DNA from: Apostichopus japonicus
Lineage: Eukaryota; Echinodermata; Holothuroidea; Aspidochirotida; Stichopodidae
Length of the DNA stretch: 64,000 bases
Assembly (NCBI RefSeq): GCF_037975245.1
Contig: NC_092572.1
Location: forward strand, 9,006,001-9,070,000
Direction: 5' to 3'
The notes below the pieces were generated by a model that saw nothing but the letters and a program-made list of their open reading frames with translations, was not told the origin of the DNA and did not search any database. Below, one piece after another: positions 38,701 to 49,300 of the stretch (its first letter is position 1; each line of letters opens with the position of its first letter). Position numbers and translations under genes: made by a program.

Positions 38701-41220
38701 TCCTGGGGGATGGGTCTAAGGGGAGGGGTGGACAATTTTTGCTTTCGAAGAAGGGCTGAAATGCAAAATGGTGCCATATGTGATCCATTTTTCGACCTTA
38801 ATAATAAGCAACATTTCCAGTAAAAATGGACACAAAATGCACAATTTAGTATGGCTGGCATGTCACTTAGTGTTTATAGTGATAATACAAACACAATTAC
38901 CATCTATGTTTCTAAAACTATTATGCCGCCGAACTTCGCCAGAACCTTTTTTTGGCAAACAAAAAATAAAGCATACGGGAGGGGGGGGGGGGTTGAGCGA
39001 TCACCGACATCTCACATAAAGGTCGTCATCAATTTTTTTTTTTTTTTGCTAAACTTTTTTTTTTTTGGTGACGGCTAATAGGGGGGGCGCGCGCCTGTTG
39101 CGCCCCCCTGGATACGCCCCTGCACTGCCATTTGCTTTCACCTTTCAATTTCTGACTTGGTTGTGAATGTTATGTTTCTTTCTTTCATTTTATTTCATAT
39201 TTTCAAATTACAATGTTAAAGTACTACGGACTTGTTTAAGTCTCCAATCTTTGGTGTGAAGGAACATTAAGCCTTTGAGATCTCTCAAGTAGGGAAAAAA
39301 TATTCTTAGTTGTTCGTCACAGTTATTTCTATTACATAGATCAATGATACTGGTATAAGGTCTGTTTTCTATTTGTGCAACCTGAGGAGCAGATCCAGTA
39401 ATTTATATAGACTGGGGTAGGGCACTGTCCATGTTATAGGGGGTAAGTGGTCCTCCTCTCCCTCCCCGCCCCCTCATCTCTAAAAAAAACATTTCATTCA
39501 TCAAATGATGCATTCCGGGGCAAACATCGACAAACAAATATGTGTGATTCCATCGAATTTTGATCAGATTAAGCCGGAATGACAGCTTAGATTAGTACTC
39601 CTAAAGATCCTTACACACAGCCGTTACTATTAAGCAAATGGAATTTCCCTCACTTCGCGCATGCGTGCATTAATGTGTCTGCTATATAATTCCAGTACAT
39701 GGATGATGTGCTATTACAAATTGCAACTATCATTTTTCGTTGATGCACTATACATCAATGAAAGCTGTGTTCGTACGTTTAAGGCTGTTTAGATTAAAAT
39801 TTTGCACTGGCAAAAAAGGTGATTATAATGATGTGAAATTTAAACATAGCTTACAACGGGTTTCTATCAGTAAATGTATGTAAAACACAGTATCCGGGCT
39901 TAGGGAACACATGAAGTTTTACCCAATGCCACCATACTTAGTATTATACCTACTTACCTTCGAACTAACGAGGGCCGCTATCCACGAGACCACACAGATA
40001 TTCACAAATATAGAGATGAGCCAGACAATATACATGAAATATGCAGAGTAGTGCCCTGAAATGGAGTTACTGAATAGTAGATTATATAACAGGAAGCAGG
40101 CTAATGGTACCATGGTTCCATAAGCGATCAGGTTAAGATACGTGAATAGGCTGTCGTTGCAGAGACGCACCGCGTAACAGAGGTCTTCGTGGTCGTGGCG
40201 AAGATCTTCAAAGTTTTCCGGAAATACTTTGCGTGCTCGCGCTTTTGTGATGGCGCGCGCAAAGCGAGCGTCAAAATTTTCAAATTGACGAATAAAGCAA
40301 ATGCAAACGGTGACGAAGAGGAAGATGGTATAGATCCAACTGGCGAAGCAGAAGATGTTGCTTACGATCACGTATAAGTGCAGCGCTATATCCCGTGAGA
40401 AGGGAGCCACGAAAATATCCGAAGAATTACGAATGCTCTCTATCGGTCCAAAGACACCGAACGTCTGGTTCAAAATATGGCTTGTGATATAGATAATGCC
40501 AACGATGGCAAAAATCCGACACCAGCGACGCAGCCAATTCAGGTTAATTCGATTATAGTGGTCCGACTGAATTGCAACTTCCCAATGATGAAAGAATTGG
40601 CACATGCTACTCTTTCGAGTTATTGCCAAAAATATAGCTGTGTGGTTCAGGGCACACTGTAACAGGAATGTAACATAAATCATTTTGAAGTAGAGTCGGT
40701 CCGGGTCCAACACAGCGCCGACAAAGAATGACGGCACAAAGCGTAGAAAATTTAACCAGAGCACAATCATAACGATGACGCCATATAGTTTGCCGTTGAC
40801 GATCTTCCTGAATAGACCTCGTTTCGTAACCTTCGACCCATGTGGATCGATGACGTTGGAGTGCCACAAACCGAACACTCGCATAGCGTTCAGTAGTGGT
40901 GACATACCGTGGTAGAAAGTCAAATTCAAATCATCGCGATATCTGACCGAAAACGGTAAATCGTATAAATCGTCATTTTCATCCATGATGTAGTCATTGG
41001 ACATCTTCGAAGACATTTCAAACGATACATCGGATGGTCGTTTGTCCATGCCATTAGAAATGGTGACCACCGCGTCGTTGACGATTCCATTACCATTAGA
41101 GTTATTGATCGGAGGAAGGTTTTTCGGTTTGGTTATACCGCGTGATTCAATCGTCTCCTCGGTTCCAAGGTTTCCGATTAACGGTCCGACGCTATTTGAT
41201 CGTGACATTGTTAAAATCAT
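35674..41220 (-). CDS. Gustatory-receptor-like (GRL) seven-transmembrane protein, 3 exons, 469 aa
   Basis: Exons on the minus strand: 41220-39958 (421 codons, ATG at 41218-41220), 37385-37317 (23 codons) and 35751-35674 (25 codons plus TGA), all joined at phase 0. About 120 hydrophilic residues precede MSPLLNAMRVFGLW, which matches the P...R..GL start of insect Gr proteins. Membrane segments follow: LYGVIVMIVLWLNFL, YVTFLLQCALNHTAIFL, IFAIVGIIYITSHIL, LYVIVSNIFCFASWIYTIFL, LIAYGTMVPLACFLLYNL, YIVWLISIFVNICVVSWI, and in the last exon IGGLGITYYALISEVQ, which sits where Gr proteins have TYxxxxxQF (Q kept, F absent). A long charged loop (FDARFARAITKARARK...FEDLRHDHEDL) precedes the sixth. Gr/GRL proteins form ligand-gated cation channels in insects; roles in other animals are mostly unknown, some developmental. 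Most similar in style to echinoderm GRLs. A second in-frame Met lies four codons on. Confidence 0.85.
36239..36280. repeat. Mini-hairpin (family E) copy 1
   Basis: Perfect 11-bp stem AGGGAGTTGTT/AACAACTCCCT (36247-36257 with 36262-36272), loop ATGG, flanked by GTATTATC on the left and GGTATTAT on the right. Lies in GRL intron 2. Its inverse shares flanks with 42451-42490. Confidence 0.8.
36333..36418. repeat. 11-bp minisatellite AGTACACGTGG, 7.7 units
   Basis: Seven full units with CACGTG, CAGGTG and CAGCTG variants at the centre (E-box-like CANNTG in every unit), plus a partial unit AGAACACGC. Lies in GRL intron 2. Confidence 0.95.
37317..37385 (-). CDS. GRL gene, exon 2 (23 codons)
   Basis: Bounded on the minus strand by acceptor TATAACAG and donor GTAAAT and open in the phase set by exon 1. 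It encodes a short soluble connector (AHDPREHIFKIDL...QLLQ) ahead of the last membrane segment. Insect Gr genes also keep short phase-0 3' exons here, which supports the call. Too short to be found by ORF length. Confidence 0.8.
38639..39122. mobile_element. hAT-like MITE (family C), 484 bp, in GRL intron 1
   Basis: Starts CAGGGGCGTATCCAGG and ends CCTGGATACGCCCCTG, a perfect 16-bp TIR. CACTG flanks both sides (38634-38638 and 39123-39127). Poly-G tracts lie just inside each end. Inner phrases (GATCGCCGTCCTGGGGGATGG, TGCAAAATGGTGCCAT) match 19295-19605 and, inverted, 47109-47400. The 5-bp duplication is shorter than the 8 bp usual for hAT. Confidence 0.92.
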
Positions 41221-41377
41221 TCAACAAGAGCGTTGATTTCCTGAAGAAAAAGAAAAGAAACACAAATGGAATATTCTAAAGCTAAAAAAATTTGCGATTG
41301 GGTTTTGATCTAAGAGTATGGATTTTCACCCTTTTCGTATCAGTGTGACGTTGTCTTCCGCCCGGAAGATCCCTTTA

Positions 41378-41429
41378 ACAATAATAATAATAATGATAAT
41401 AATAATATATAAAAAAAAATAATAAAAAA

Positions 41430-41515
<86 letters not shown>

Positions 41516-41610
41516 CGATAACGATAACGATAATGATAATAATAATTATAATAATAATAATAATTATAATAATAATAATAATTATAATAATAATAATAAT
41601 AATAAATAAC
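41378..41610. repeat. (AAT)n microsatellite with AACGAT interruptions
   Basis: About 230 bp of AAT repeats with TGATAA and three AACGAT units near 41514-41532. It produces false poly-Tyr and poly-Ile reading frames on the minus strand. Adjacent sequence (ATATAGCGCCTAAT...TCAAAGCGCTTAAC) looks like a dispersed repeat joined to it. Confidence 0.95.
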
Positions 41611-42450
41611 ATCAATATAGCGCCTAATTTTACTTAGTTTCAAAGCGCTTAACAAAGGAAAATAGAAACAAAGCATACAAACACTAAGAATAAAAAAGAA
41701 ACGCTTTATGTTGTCTTTTGAAAATTTCAATGAGGGTGTGATCAACATAACTTCATATTAGGAAGAGCCTTTCAATTGAGGACACGGAAAAGCAAACTGT
41801 TTATCACCAAGTTCATAAACTGAAGCACAGTCTAGTTCAATTGCACTGGAACAGAAATTGTACGCCTTCAGATGGGTACTATATAGATTTGGAAGGGGAA
41901 AAGTTTGCATGGGGTGAAAATTGGGGGCGTAGTTCCAAAATGTTACCAATTTACAAACCATACCCACCTGTTTACACTCTGCTATTACACTTTCCCATGC
42001 ATCCAACTCATCTACGTATTGATATTTTGGAGGGTGCATTCTCCCACTTCACTGAGTTCACTCCTGTTCACCCCACCCGCTACCCATGCCCCCCCCCCCT
42101 CCATCCGCAAATGGCATATGAACCGATTTATTTCCGGATAATGTACACAATATAAACCCGAACGTGTAATATTTAGTACAGTGTGACGTATATACCTACT
42201 AAGTTCCATACAATACTCAATTCGCCTCGAGCAAATTCCGCGGAGACAGATCATGGTATAAAGTTATATTTTAACGGATGAAATCTTGGAATTTTTTAGT
42301 CATGGCCGATGGAAATTTAGAAAAATGAAATGAGCATTTGCTACGCGGGATACCAGGTGAACCACAGCAGGTGATGTATCGAACACCCGTCTCCTAAAAC
42401 AACCACACAGGTGTTATCCCGTTAGCATTGCATCGATTTTCACACGCAAT

Positions 42451-42490
42451 ATAATACCATGGAGCTATAAACAGAGCTCCATGATAATAC
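42451..42490. repeat. Mini-hairpin (family E) copy 2
   Basis: ATAATACC, a 9-bp stem CATGGAGCT/AGCTCCATG (42458-42466 with 42475-42483), loop ATAAACAG, then ATAATAC. The flanks equal those of the inverse of copy 1 while the stem bases differ in a paired fashion. Confidence 0.78.
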
Positions 42491-43504
42491 TCTCTTGAGT
42501 TATAACGATTGGATGCAATAAATGGCTCTTGAAAATATCACGAATCGATCCGTCCATTAGAGATTGGAATTACTAAATGTAACGCCCGCAGCTTTTCGTT
42601 CTTTAGCCACTCTGCGAGCTGTCAAAAGGCCAAAAATGCCCCACAAGGTTCACGGGTTGCCAATGTTGACCAACCCTATACTCGTTGTGTTGGATATTGG
42701 GACTGTGCAATCGAGGGGGGGGGAGGGAGGGGTTGGGGGGGTTGTTAGATTGTTGGGGCGAAAATATCCCTGCATGGCCAACCCTCTTAAATGAAAGACT
42801 TTTATCGTCGTTTTGGATAACATTTTAGTGAAGACGAGAGAGTAGCGGTATATTGTTTCAAAGCAAAAGTGAAACTTTGTGGGTAGTGTAAATATGAGAA
42901 ATCTGAACTCAACTCAGCTAAATATTCAATCGAAAATATGTCAGATTGATAAGGTTAAATCATGAATTGAAACGAAACAGCTGTATTAATATGATAGTCC
43001 GGGAGAAAATGTTTTGAGAAGTTTTTGACTGATAAAAGAGACTTCTATGGATCCTATAGTGAAGTTAGCAATCTACAGTACTCCAATGTAGCGTTTTTGG
43101 AGATAACAAACATTAAAGTTGACACAGTTTTGTACTAATAGTGAAGCACGAGACAACCAGGTGTGACGTCATACCGTATATACACAGTGACCAATTTCAT
43201 ATGTTGTTTTCTTAGAAAAAAAAATTAAAAATCCAATTTTATGATTCAAACTTGGAATCATCATCTCAACATGAACACATTAACTTTATTTAAACCAAAC
43301 CCTGTATTGGACCTAGATCCAATTCAATGACAAAATGAAATTCAAGAAAAAGTGAATAAAGGCAGAAAATAACTTTGCTTGTATTTTCCCCATTTTCTCT
43401 TTTATACGTGTTTTACGTTGATTCTATTTGCCGTTAAACGTACGTAAGAGCCAACACATTAATAGCATAGCCAGGCTTAGGTATTTCAGAGAGGAAACGC
43501 AGAA

Positions 43505-43608
43505 GCGATATATGAGAGAGAGGTGGGAGAGGTGGGAAAGGTGGGTGGAGAGGTGGAGAGAGGTGTGGAGAGAGGTGGAGAGAGAGGTGGAGAGAGGTGG
43601 AGGATCAG
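43505..43608. repeat. GAGAGGTGG purine-rich tandem repeat
   Basis: Irregular repeats of GAGAGGTGGAGA over about 100 bp, strictly R-rich with T every sixth to twelfth base. The apparent ORF through it (REVEREVER) is low-complexity. Confidence 0.88.
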
Positions 43609-44957
43609 AGCGGCTGGTCGAAGGGTCAAAAGAGTGAAGGAAGAGATTTATCAACTTCGGCGAGGGGACGGAAAAAAGGTTATTTTAGCCTACTGCAGGA
43701 AAAACATTTAACGAACAAACACGTATAAATGCTTGCATATCGCACGTTTAACAGCGCCGTACAGGCAGGCCTATAGACACGTTTTTTACACGAGCTCATC
43801 GCATGTATAGACAACATTTGGTACTTGAAGGACAACCACAGAATTTCTATTACATGGAGCACAACAAAGCTCGATCGAATCCTGCTAAGTAGCGTGCACA
43901 TATTGATTATTGTGTCGATCTTCGCAATACTTATAGCATACCGCGCATTTATCTGCTACAGCAGTGTATAGGCCTATATGGGGCTATATCTGAATCTGTA
44001 ATTATACTAACAATGAAAGGACGCGCTGTACGCGTCTTGATCCAATCGACAATGCCTTAGTAACGGCAAACCATGACAATGGCGCCAATTTAGTACTTCT
44101 TGGTGTATGTAGCAACTCTCGTAATATATGCTAAGAGTGAAAGATGAGGGAATCTACAGTTTTCATATTTCTGAGTTTATATGCTAACAAATATGATGCC
44201 AGACAACATATTTTCTACGTACTTTATTGTTTCCGTAACTATATAGTTTCTCAACGTCAATGTGCTTTTCTTTGTGTTATCGGTCTTTACTATCCCTATT
44301 TTAACTGCTATCGGCTCTCAATGGAACTTCAGAAAAGGGAGAGCTATGACGTCACGCAAAATCCGGCATCCAATATTGTTAGATTCCTCTGAGACGACAT
44401 GACATTTATCAGCTGCAGTTACTAGAATTTCCTACTATTTGGTGGTTACAGTATTGCCACGGTTAGAGATAACACCGGTTACTGAAAACATATAGTTTGT
44501 TAATTCGGTTTGGTTATATACATTTGCCTAAATGTCAAAGGTTGGCTAGAGAAGCAAGTCGCAATTACACTCAATTTGTGGGACACAAACTGCTCTATAT
44601 AATGAAATGACATCCAATAGTGTGGAATAGTAAACATGGCTGCCTTCTTTGTGTAGTTATTTTATATATTATCGCTATTTATGAAATACCACAGATTGAC
44701 ACACAATTTTAATAATACGTACCGGCAAGGATATTGCTATATATAATAAACATATTATGTAGGTCACAGAACTTCAATTCGTTTCCATATTTCTATATCA
44801 CAAAATGTGGACAGGATCATAGGCTTTGGTCCTGCTTAAAGGTTAGCAGTATTTCATCAGTATTTAACATACTAGAATTGCTAAAAGGTTTTAATATTCT
44901 GACATTATAAAAGCAAATATTTCCTGGCATTCCAAAGTGTTAAATTAGACAATAAAA

Positions 44958-45435
44958 ATTCGACGTGTAAAAGTAAGAGGGCCTGACGTTTCGATCCTAG
45001 CAGAATACAAAAGAGATAGAATGTAAGAATATTAGTAGAGAGGTATAGAGATAAACTGTCGAGGGACAACGAGAGGATTAATAGGAAGAGGGTAGGGAGT
45101 AAAATAAGGAAAGACAAAGACAGAAAAGTGTGGAGAAAAAAAGGTTGAAGAGAGCTACGAGAAGAGGGGTGACAGGGCAGGGGGTGGGGGAGCAGAGGAG
45201 AGGTTGATCATTAATGTTGAGTCCATGAGGTTGAATGGTGCAAAGGTGTTGTATCCACAGTCTCTCTGCTGATTATATCTACTAATATATACATCTTCTT
45301 TGTGTTCACCATGCTCATTAACCTATCTGTATTCTGTGTGTGTATTTGTCCCTTCTGTTACTGTAACTTGTCATTCAGCCTCTGAAGAAGATCCTGCTAG
45401 GATCGAAACGTCAGGCCCCTCTTACAGAACTTTTA
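44958..45435. mobile_element. Non-autonomous element flanked by inverted hammerhead-like ends (Penelope-like candidate)
   Basis: The left end GTAAAAGTAAGAGGGCCTGACG...ATCCTAGCAGAA and the right end TGCTAGGATCGAAACGTC plus AGGCCCCTCTTACAGAAC are inverted relative to each other. The roughly 380 bp between are non-coding, GA-rich in the left half. No reverse transcriptase is seen. It could be a truncated head-to-head pair of insertions and not one element. Confidence 0.55.
45378..45416 (+). ncRNA. Hammerhead-ribozyme-like motif, stem-III-less, best copy
   Basis: Order on the + strand: GCCT (stem I 5'), CTGAAGA (fits CUGANGA), one extra A, GATCC-TGCTA-GGATC (perfect 5-bp stem II), GAAA, C-G-T with no stem III loop, C (cleavage position), AGGC (stem I 3', pairs with GCCT). 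Stem-III-less hammerheads associated with Penelope-like elements have been described as working as dimers. The extra A between the core and stem II departs from the textbook core, so activity is uncertain. Confidence 0.6.
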
Positions 45436-46124
45436 CGCATTCTCTTACACAGGCTGTTAAGTGGATAAGCAGTTTGCTCAAAGTTTGTTTTCATGGAAGG
45501 AACGAATTCTTTTTCTTTTGAGGCGGAATTAAAACAACTTTATTTTGGACCATACCATTCGATAGTAGGTTGGCGTCGAGTTTAACAATGGTAAAAGGTC
45601 GGGATAGGTTATGGCTTAATAACAAAAACTTATATAAATTCACTAAATTAAAATAGGTTAGGGATGTGAAGTGTCGTTCTCAATATACTTTGGGCAACGA
45701 CACAACAACGACTGTTTTTGATTCTACACAAATACAAAACACCCCTCTCTTATAGTGGAATATACGGTCCGGCGACGAATGGGGACATGATCCAAAGAAC
45801 GTCCTCCTTCAATACATGCTGGCCTATTTTTCGGGCTAATGCTAATAACCCAAACCACCAAAAGGCCGTCTGGGCCTTCAAAAGAGCTTTTGTTATGTCA
45901 ATTATAAGAGCATGGTTTTAAATCTTGTTGCCTTGGACTAAGCTGACATTTTCTTTTATTGAACTCGCTTATACAAAATAAGCTGGCTTATGCATGCAGG
46001 GTTCAAGAACACCTTCTATCAATTACAATAAAGATCAAACGACTGTGCCTCTATTGTATACTATATTGATTATTTATTAGTAGGGCCCTACCAAGCAGAG
46101 ATAATTCTCATGTCCGTTGTATTC

Positions 46125-46335
46125 ATTGCACTTGATGGTACATATAGTACAGTATGTGTGTACGGGGCCCGTGTCATTCCGCCATCTGTACATTCCGCCA
46201 TAGAAAATGTGCTCTTTCCGCAATAGAAAAACTGTGTGAACTCGTGTATGCGGAAAGGTATGGCTATATGTACCTATGGCGGAATGGCACTGGAACCCTT
46301 GTGTGTGTATGCACGTACAAGCTACAGTAGAGTGA
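46125..46335. mobile_element. MITE-like imperfect inverted repeat (CATTCCGCCAT arms)
   Basis: Arms of about 40 bp: TGTGTGTACGG...CATTCCGCCATCTGTACAT on the left and its diverged inverse ATGTACCTATGGCGGAATGGCAC...TGTGTGTATGCACG on the right. A second TTCCGCCATAG and TTCCGCAATAG lie inside. No coding capacity. Confidence 0.6.
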
Positions 46336-47108
46336 CTTTGAAGAATAAAACCCGAATTAGCTTTTTTTGTTGTGCCGAAAACGAATTTAATGAACAGGAG
46401 AGGAAGGTGTACACTCGAGATATGTTTTTTAATTTTCAATAGTTCGGACACTGCATGATTTTGCGACGTAGTAACCACTTTCGTTTAGAAGGAGGGGGTG
46501 GTGAGGAGTACACGGGAGAAAGATGTCATAACACTGAAAAGCACATTTTCTCTTAAACCGAAATCAAACTTAAATTGAGTCGCTCAAGCAGTGTACGTGG
46601 TACCTTTTTAGGAGGCGGGGAGCAGGCTAGTACAAACATTAAAATAAGACCAAACAATTCCCTACTAAAATTAAAACTCCTCCTGCCCCCTCCTCTTCCC
46701 CCTCCCCCTCCAGCCCGCCCTCATTCAAATGACAATATATATATATATATGCAGTTACCCAACATGATCATCTTGACCGAATTAAGTTCTAGTCCGAAAA
46801 CAATGGAAATATCCGTAACGATTCCTTAAATTAAAAATTAAATTAATGCGTGATGTCCGAAATATCTTGACCCATGACTTTCGGAAGGCCTGTTGGTCCT
46901 CCTAACGTTTGCTTCAACACTTTAAGTATAAGCTGTAAAGCTTAATAGTATCATACATTTTAAAAACAAACAATCCCAGAATTCTATAGATAATCGTATC
47001 TCAACTATATTAAAAGCTGAAGCAATTGGTTGAACTTTTTTTTCCGAAAAGGAAACATTATAGGCTACACGTTTACTTTGGTTATCATGCTAAGAATGTA
47101 CCAAAATC

Positions 47109-47405
47109 AGGCACGTTGCCATGAACGGAGGGGGCACGGATTGCCCCCCCCCTCCAAAAAAACAGATCGTTACTTTTCAAAATTCATAGCTCAAAAAAGA
47201 GGTAAAGTTATACACCAACAGAAAAATGGAATAAAATTGGAGGGAAAAGATGGCATAATTTGGCATCGAAGCCCCCATGAGGTAAGCAAAAAGTTGACAC
47301 CCACTACCCTTAGAACCCTCTCTCAGGATGGCGATCCTCCTGCATTGATGTGCCCACCCCCCCCCAAAAAAAAAAAAGTCTGCTACTCTGGCTATGGGCT
47401 TGACC
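47109..47405 (-). mobile_element. hAT-like MITE (family C), minus-strand diverged copy
   Basis: Its inverse shows GATCGCCATCCTGAGAGAGGG, TTCTAAGGGTAGTGG, CAACTTTTTGCTT and CCAAATTATGCCAT in the order seen at 38690-38790. Poly-C tracts lie near both ends as in the other copies. TIRs are degraded (GCACGTTGCCATGAAC against CCATAGCCAGAGTAGC), so the ends are approximate. Confidence 0.65.
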
Positions 47406-47467
47406 AAGAGAGAAGCAAGTGTTAGCAAACTGCTTATCTACTACAAAAACCGGTGTAGGTATAAATG

Positions 47468-47520
47468 ATGTAAAAGTGCATTAGAGGGCCTGATGTTTTG
47501 ATCCAAACAGAATCTTCCTT
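47468..47520 (-). repeat. Hammerhead-like terminal motif, degenerate copy
   Basis: TAAAAGTGCATTAGAGGGCCTGATG-TTTTGATCC-AAACAGAATCTTCCTT retains the layout, but several core bases are changed. It directly precedes the 19-bp array. Confidence 0.5.
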
Positions 47521-47524
47521 ATGC

Positions 47525-47838
47525 ACGAAATTGAAACTTATGTACGAAATTGAACTTATGTACGAAATTGAAAGATATGTAAGAAATTGAAACTTAAGTA
47601 CGAAATTGAAAATTATGTACGAAATTGAAAATTATGTAAGCAATTGAAACTTATGTACGAAATTGAAACTTATTTACGAAATTGAAACTTATGTAAGCAA
47701 TTATATCTTATGTACGAAATTGAAACTTTTATACGAAATTGAAACTTATGTACGAAATTGAAACTTATTTACGAAATCGAAAGATATGTAAGAAATTGAA
47801 ACTAATGTAAGAAATTGAATCTTATGTACGAAATTGAA
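47525..47838. repeat. 19-bp minisatellite ACGAAATTGAAACTTATGT, about 16 units
   Basis: Units repeat with changes such as AAGATATGTAAG, CTTATTTACG and AAGCAATT. A 15-bp unit also appears near 47545-47562. The array abuts a degraded hammerhead-like end. Confidence 0.95.
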
Positions 47839-48611
47839 GTTACTTACAAACACTTCATCTAAATGTAATGAACATGTTCAATTGTTATAAGAAGCATTAT
47901 CGAGCAAGGTAAAGACTTACTTACATATAGTTGTGCAAGAAGCATCATTCAGATAACGTCCTCCTCTCTCATCTTGATTTACTTCTGATAAAAATGTCAT
48001 CAATAAAAAACACTAAATATTGCCCCTATATCCTTCCGAATATTTCCTATATATTGGTCAATATGAAGTCCAGGCTTTCTACATCCGTATTCCTCGAAAC
48101 GAAAGCTTATTTGATTTACAAACAAGTGGCACGGTTAACTTCTTAACTCTAAATGTTTAATTCCAAACGTTTTTGAACAGACTGAAGTGTTGACGTAAAT
48201 TATTGAACTTTCGCGTTCCACAGGGGGTGTCCCGCCATAGCAACAGGATTTGTTGATATTGATAGTAGCACTGTGTAGGATTATAGACTGCAAAAAGCTG
48301 AGTCAAAACACCGTCCCTTTGATCCTTGGGCCAAACTTTCGACCGTACGTAGCAAAGTCTCAGTAATTGAACAACACAATGACAGTCTCAGAGCGTAATA
48401 GCCGGAGAAAAATCGATAATTGTTTAACTATTGGTGGACGAAAGAATAGGGCCAATGCGCTTTGTATATAGTCGGGATTTAATCATACGTTCCTATTAAA
48501 GAGAAGGATACAATGGTGGTCTGTAATGAGTGTTTGCACTAATGAAAAAAGAAACATTCATCTAATGGATCTATATTTGAAAGACTGTCTTCAACATTCG
48601 CTGTTCTATAT

Positions 48612-48680
48612 AATAATGTGTAAAAGTAAGTTGGCCTGACGTTTCGATCCTAGCATGATCTTCTTCAAAGGCTAAAATAA
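48612..48680 (-). ncRNA. Hammerhead-like terminal motif, copy 5
   Basis: On the minus strand: GCCT, TTGAAGA, A, GATCATGCTAGGATC, GAAAC, GTC, AGGC, then CAACTTACTTTTACAC. Same T-for-C core change as at 19802-19870; stem I intact. Confidence 0.5.
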
Positions 48681-49087
48681 AAAAAAATATAATGGAAGTT
48701 TTTTCCTTCTGGATGTTTTGTAGCTGTATAGTAGACTTAAATACTTGAAAGAAATGTTGTCGATATCCGTTACTTTCTTTGTAAATGCTTTATCGATTTA
48801 TTTGGGCCGAATCATAAGAACAAGAAAGTAACAACAGTTGCAGGATCGGCAGGAGTGGATTGAATCGGAAGTGGTTTGTGTGGGCTGGGGGAAGGGGAGG
48901 GGCTTGGGGTTGGGGGCGTATGAAGGATTAAGAAGGTGGAGGATTCTAAACTCTCAGACCGATTTGGGGTTAGGGCACGAATCTGTAGGGAAGGGGCAGA
49001 CCCAGGCTGTTATAAAGGAGAGGTGTGGATGTTGATATTAGATGGGTGGTCTATGGGGGGGGGGGTACCTCCGCATACCCCCTGAGC

Positions 49088-49128
<41 letters not shown>

Positions 49129-49129
49129 T
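49088..49129. repeat. (TA)n/(GT)n microsatellite
   Basis: TA array passing into GTGTGTGTGT, immediately 5' of the SINE at 49131. Confidence 0.93.
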
Positions 49130-49130
49130 T

Positions 49131-49300
49131 GGAATTACGACCTTTCTAACCGGTTTTGAACCTCTGGACATACAATCAGCGTCCATAGCCCAGTGGTCAG
49201 GGTGTCCGCATATAAGCGGGAGTCCCGGGATCGAATCCCGGTGAAGCCTGGAAGTTTTTTCACTCCTCTGGATTTTCCAACTCACTACGATTTCAATTAT
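49131..49300 (+). mobile_element. tRNA-headed SINE (family D) copy 2
   Basis: Leader GGAATTACGACCTTTCTAACC...ACATACAATCA, tRNA-like head from GCGTCCATAG (49179) through GGGATCGAATCCCGG to GTGAAGCC, tail CTGGAAGTTTTTTCACTCC...CTCACTACGATTTCAA, then TATATATATG. The closest relative is 25782-25952. Confidence 0.85.

Noticed and set aside
41326-41748. 140-codon minus-strand frame rich in Tyr, and a 91-codon Ile frame
   Set aside because: They are (AAT)n read in two frames; the non-repeat part has no family resemblance.
47525-47838. CRISPR-like array
   Set aside because: The 19-bp units are directly adjacent with no spacers, and the DNA is eukaryotic.
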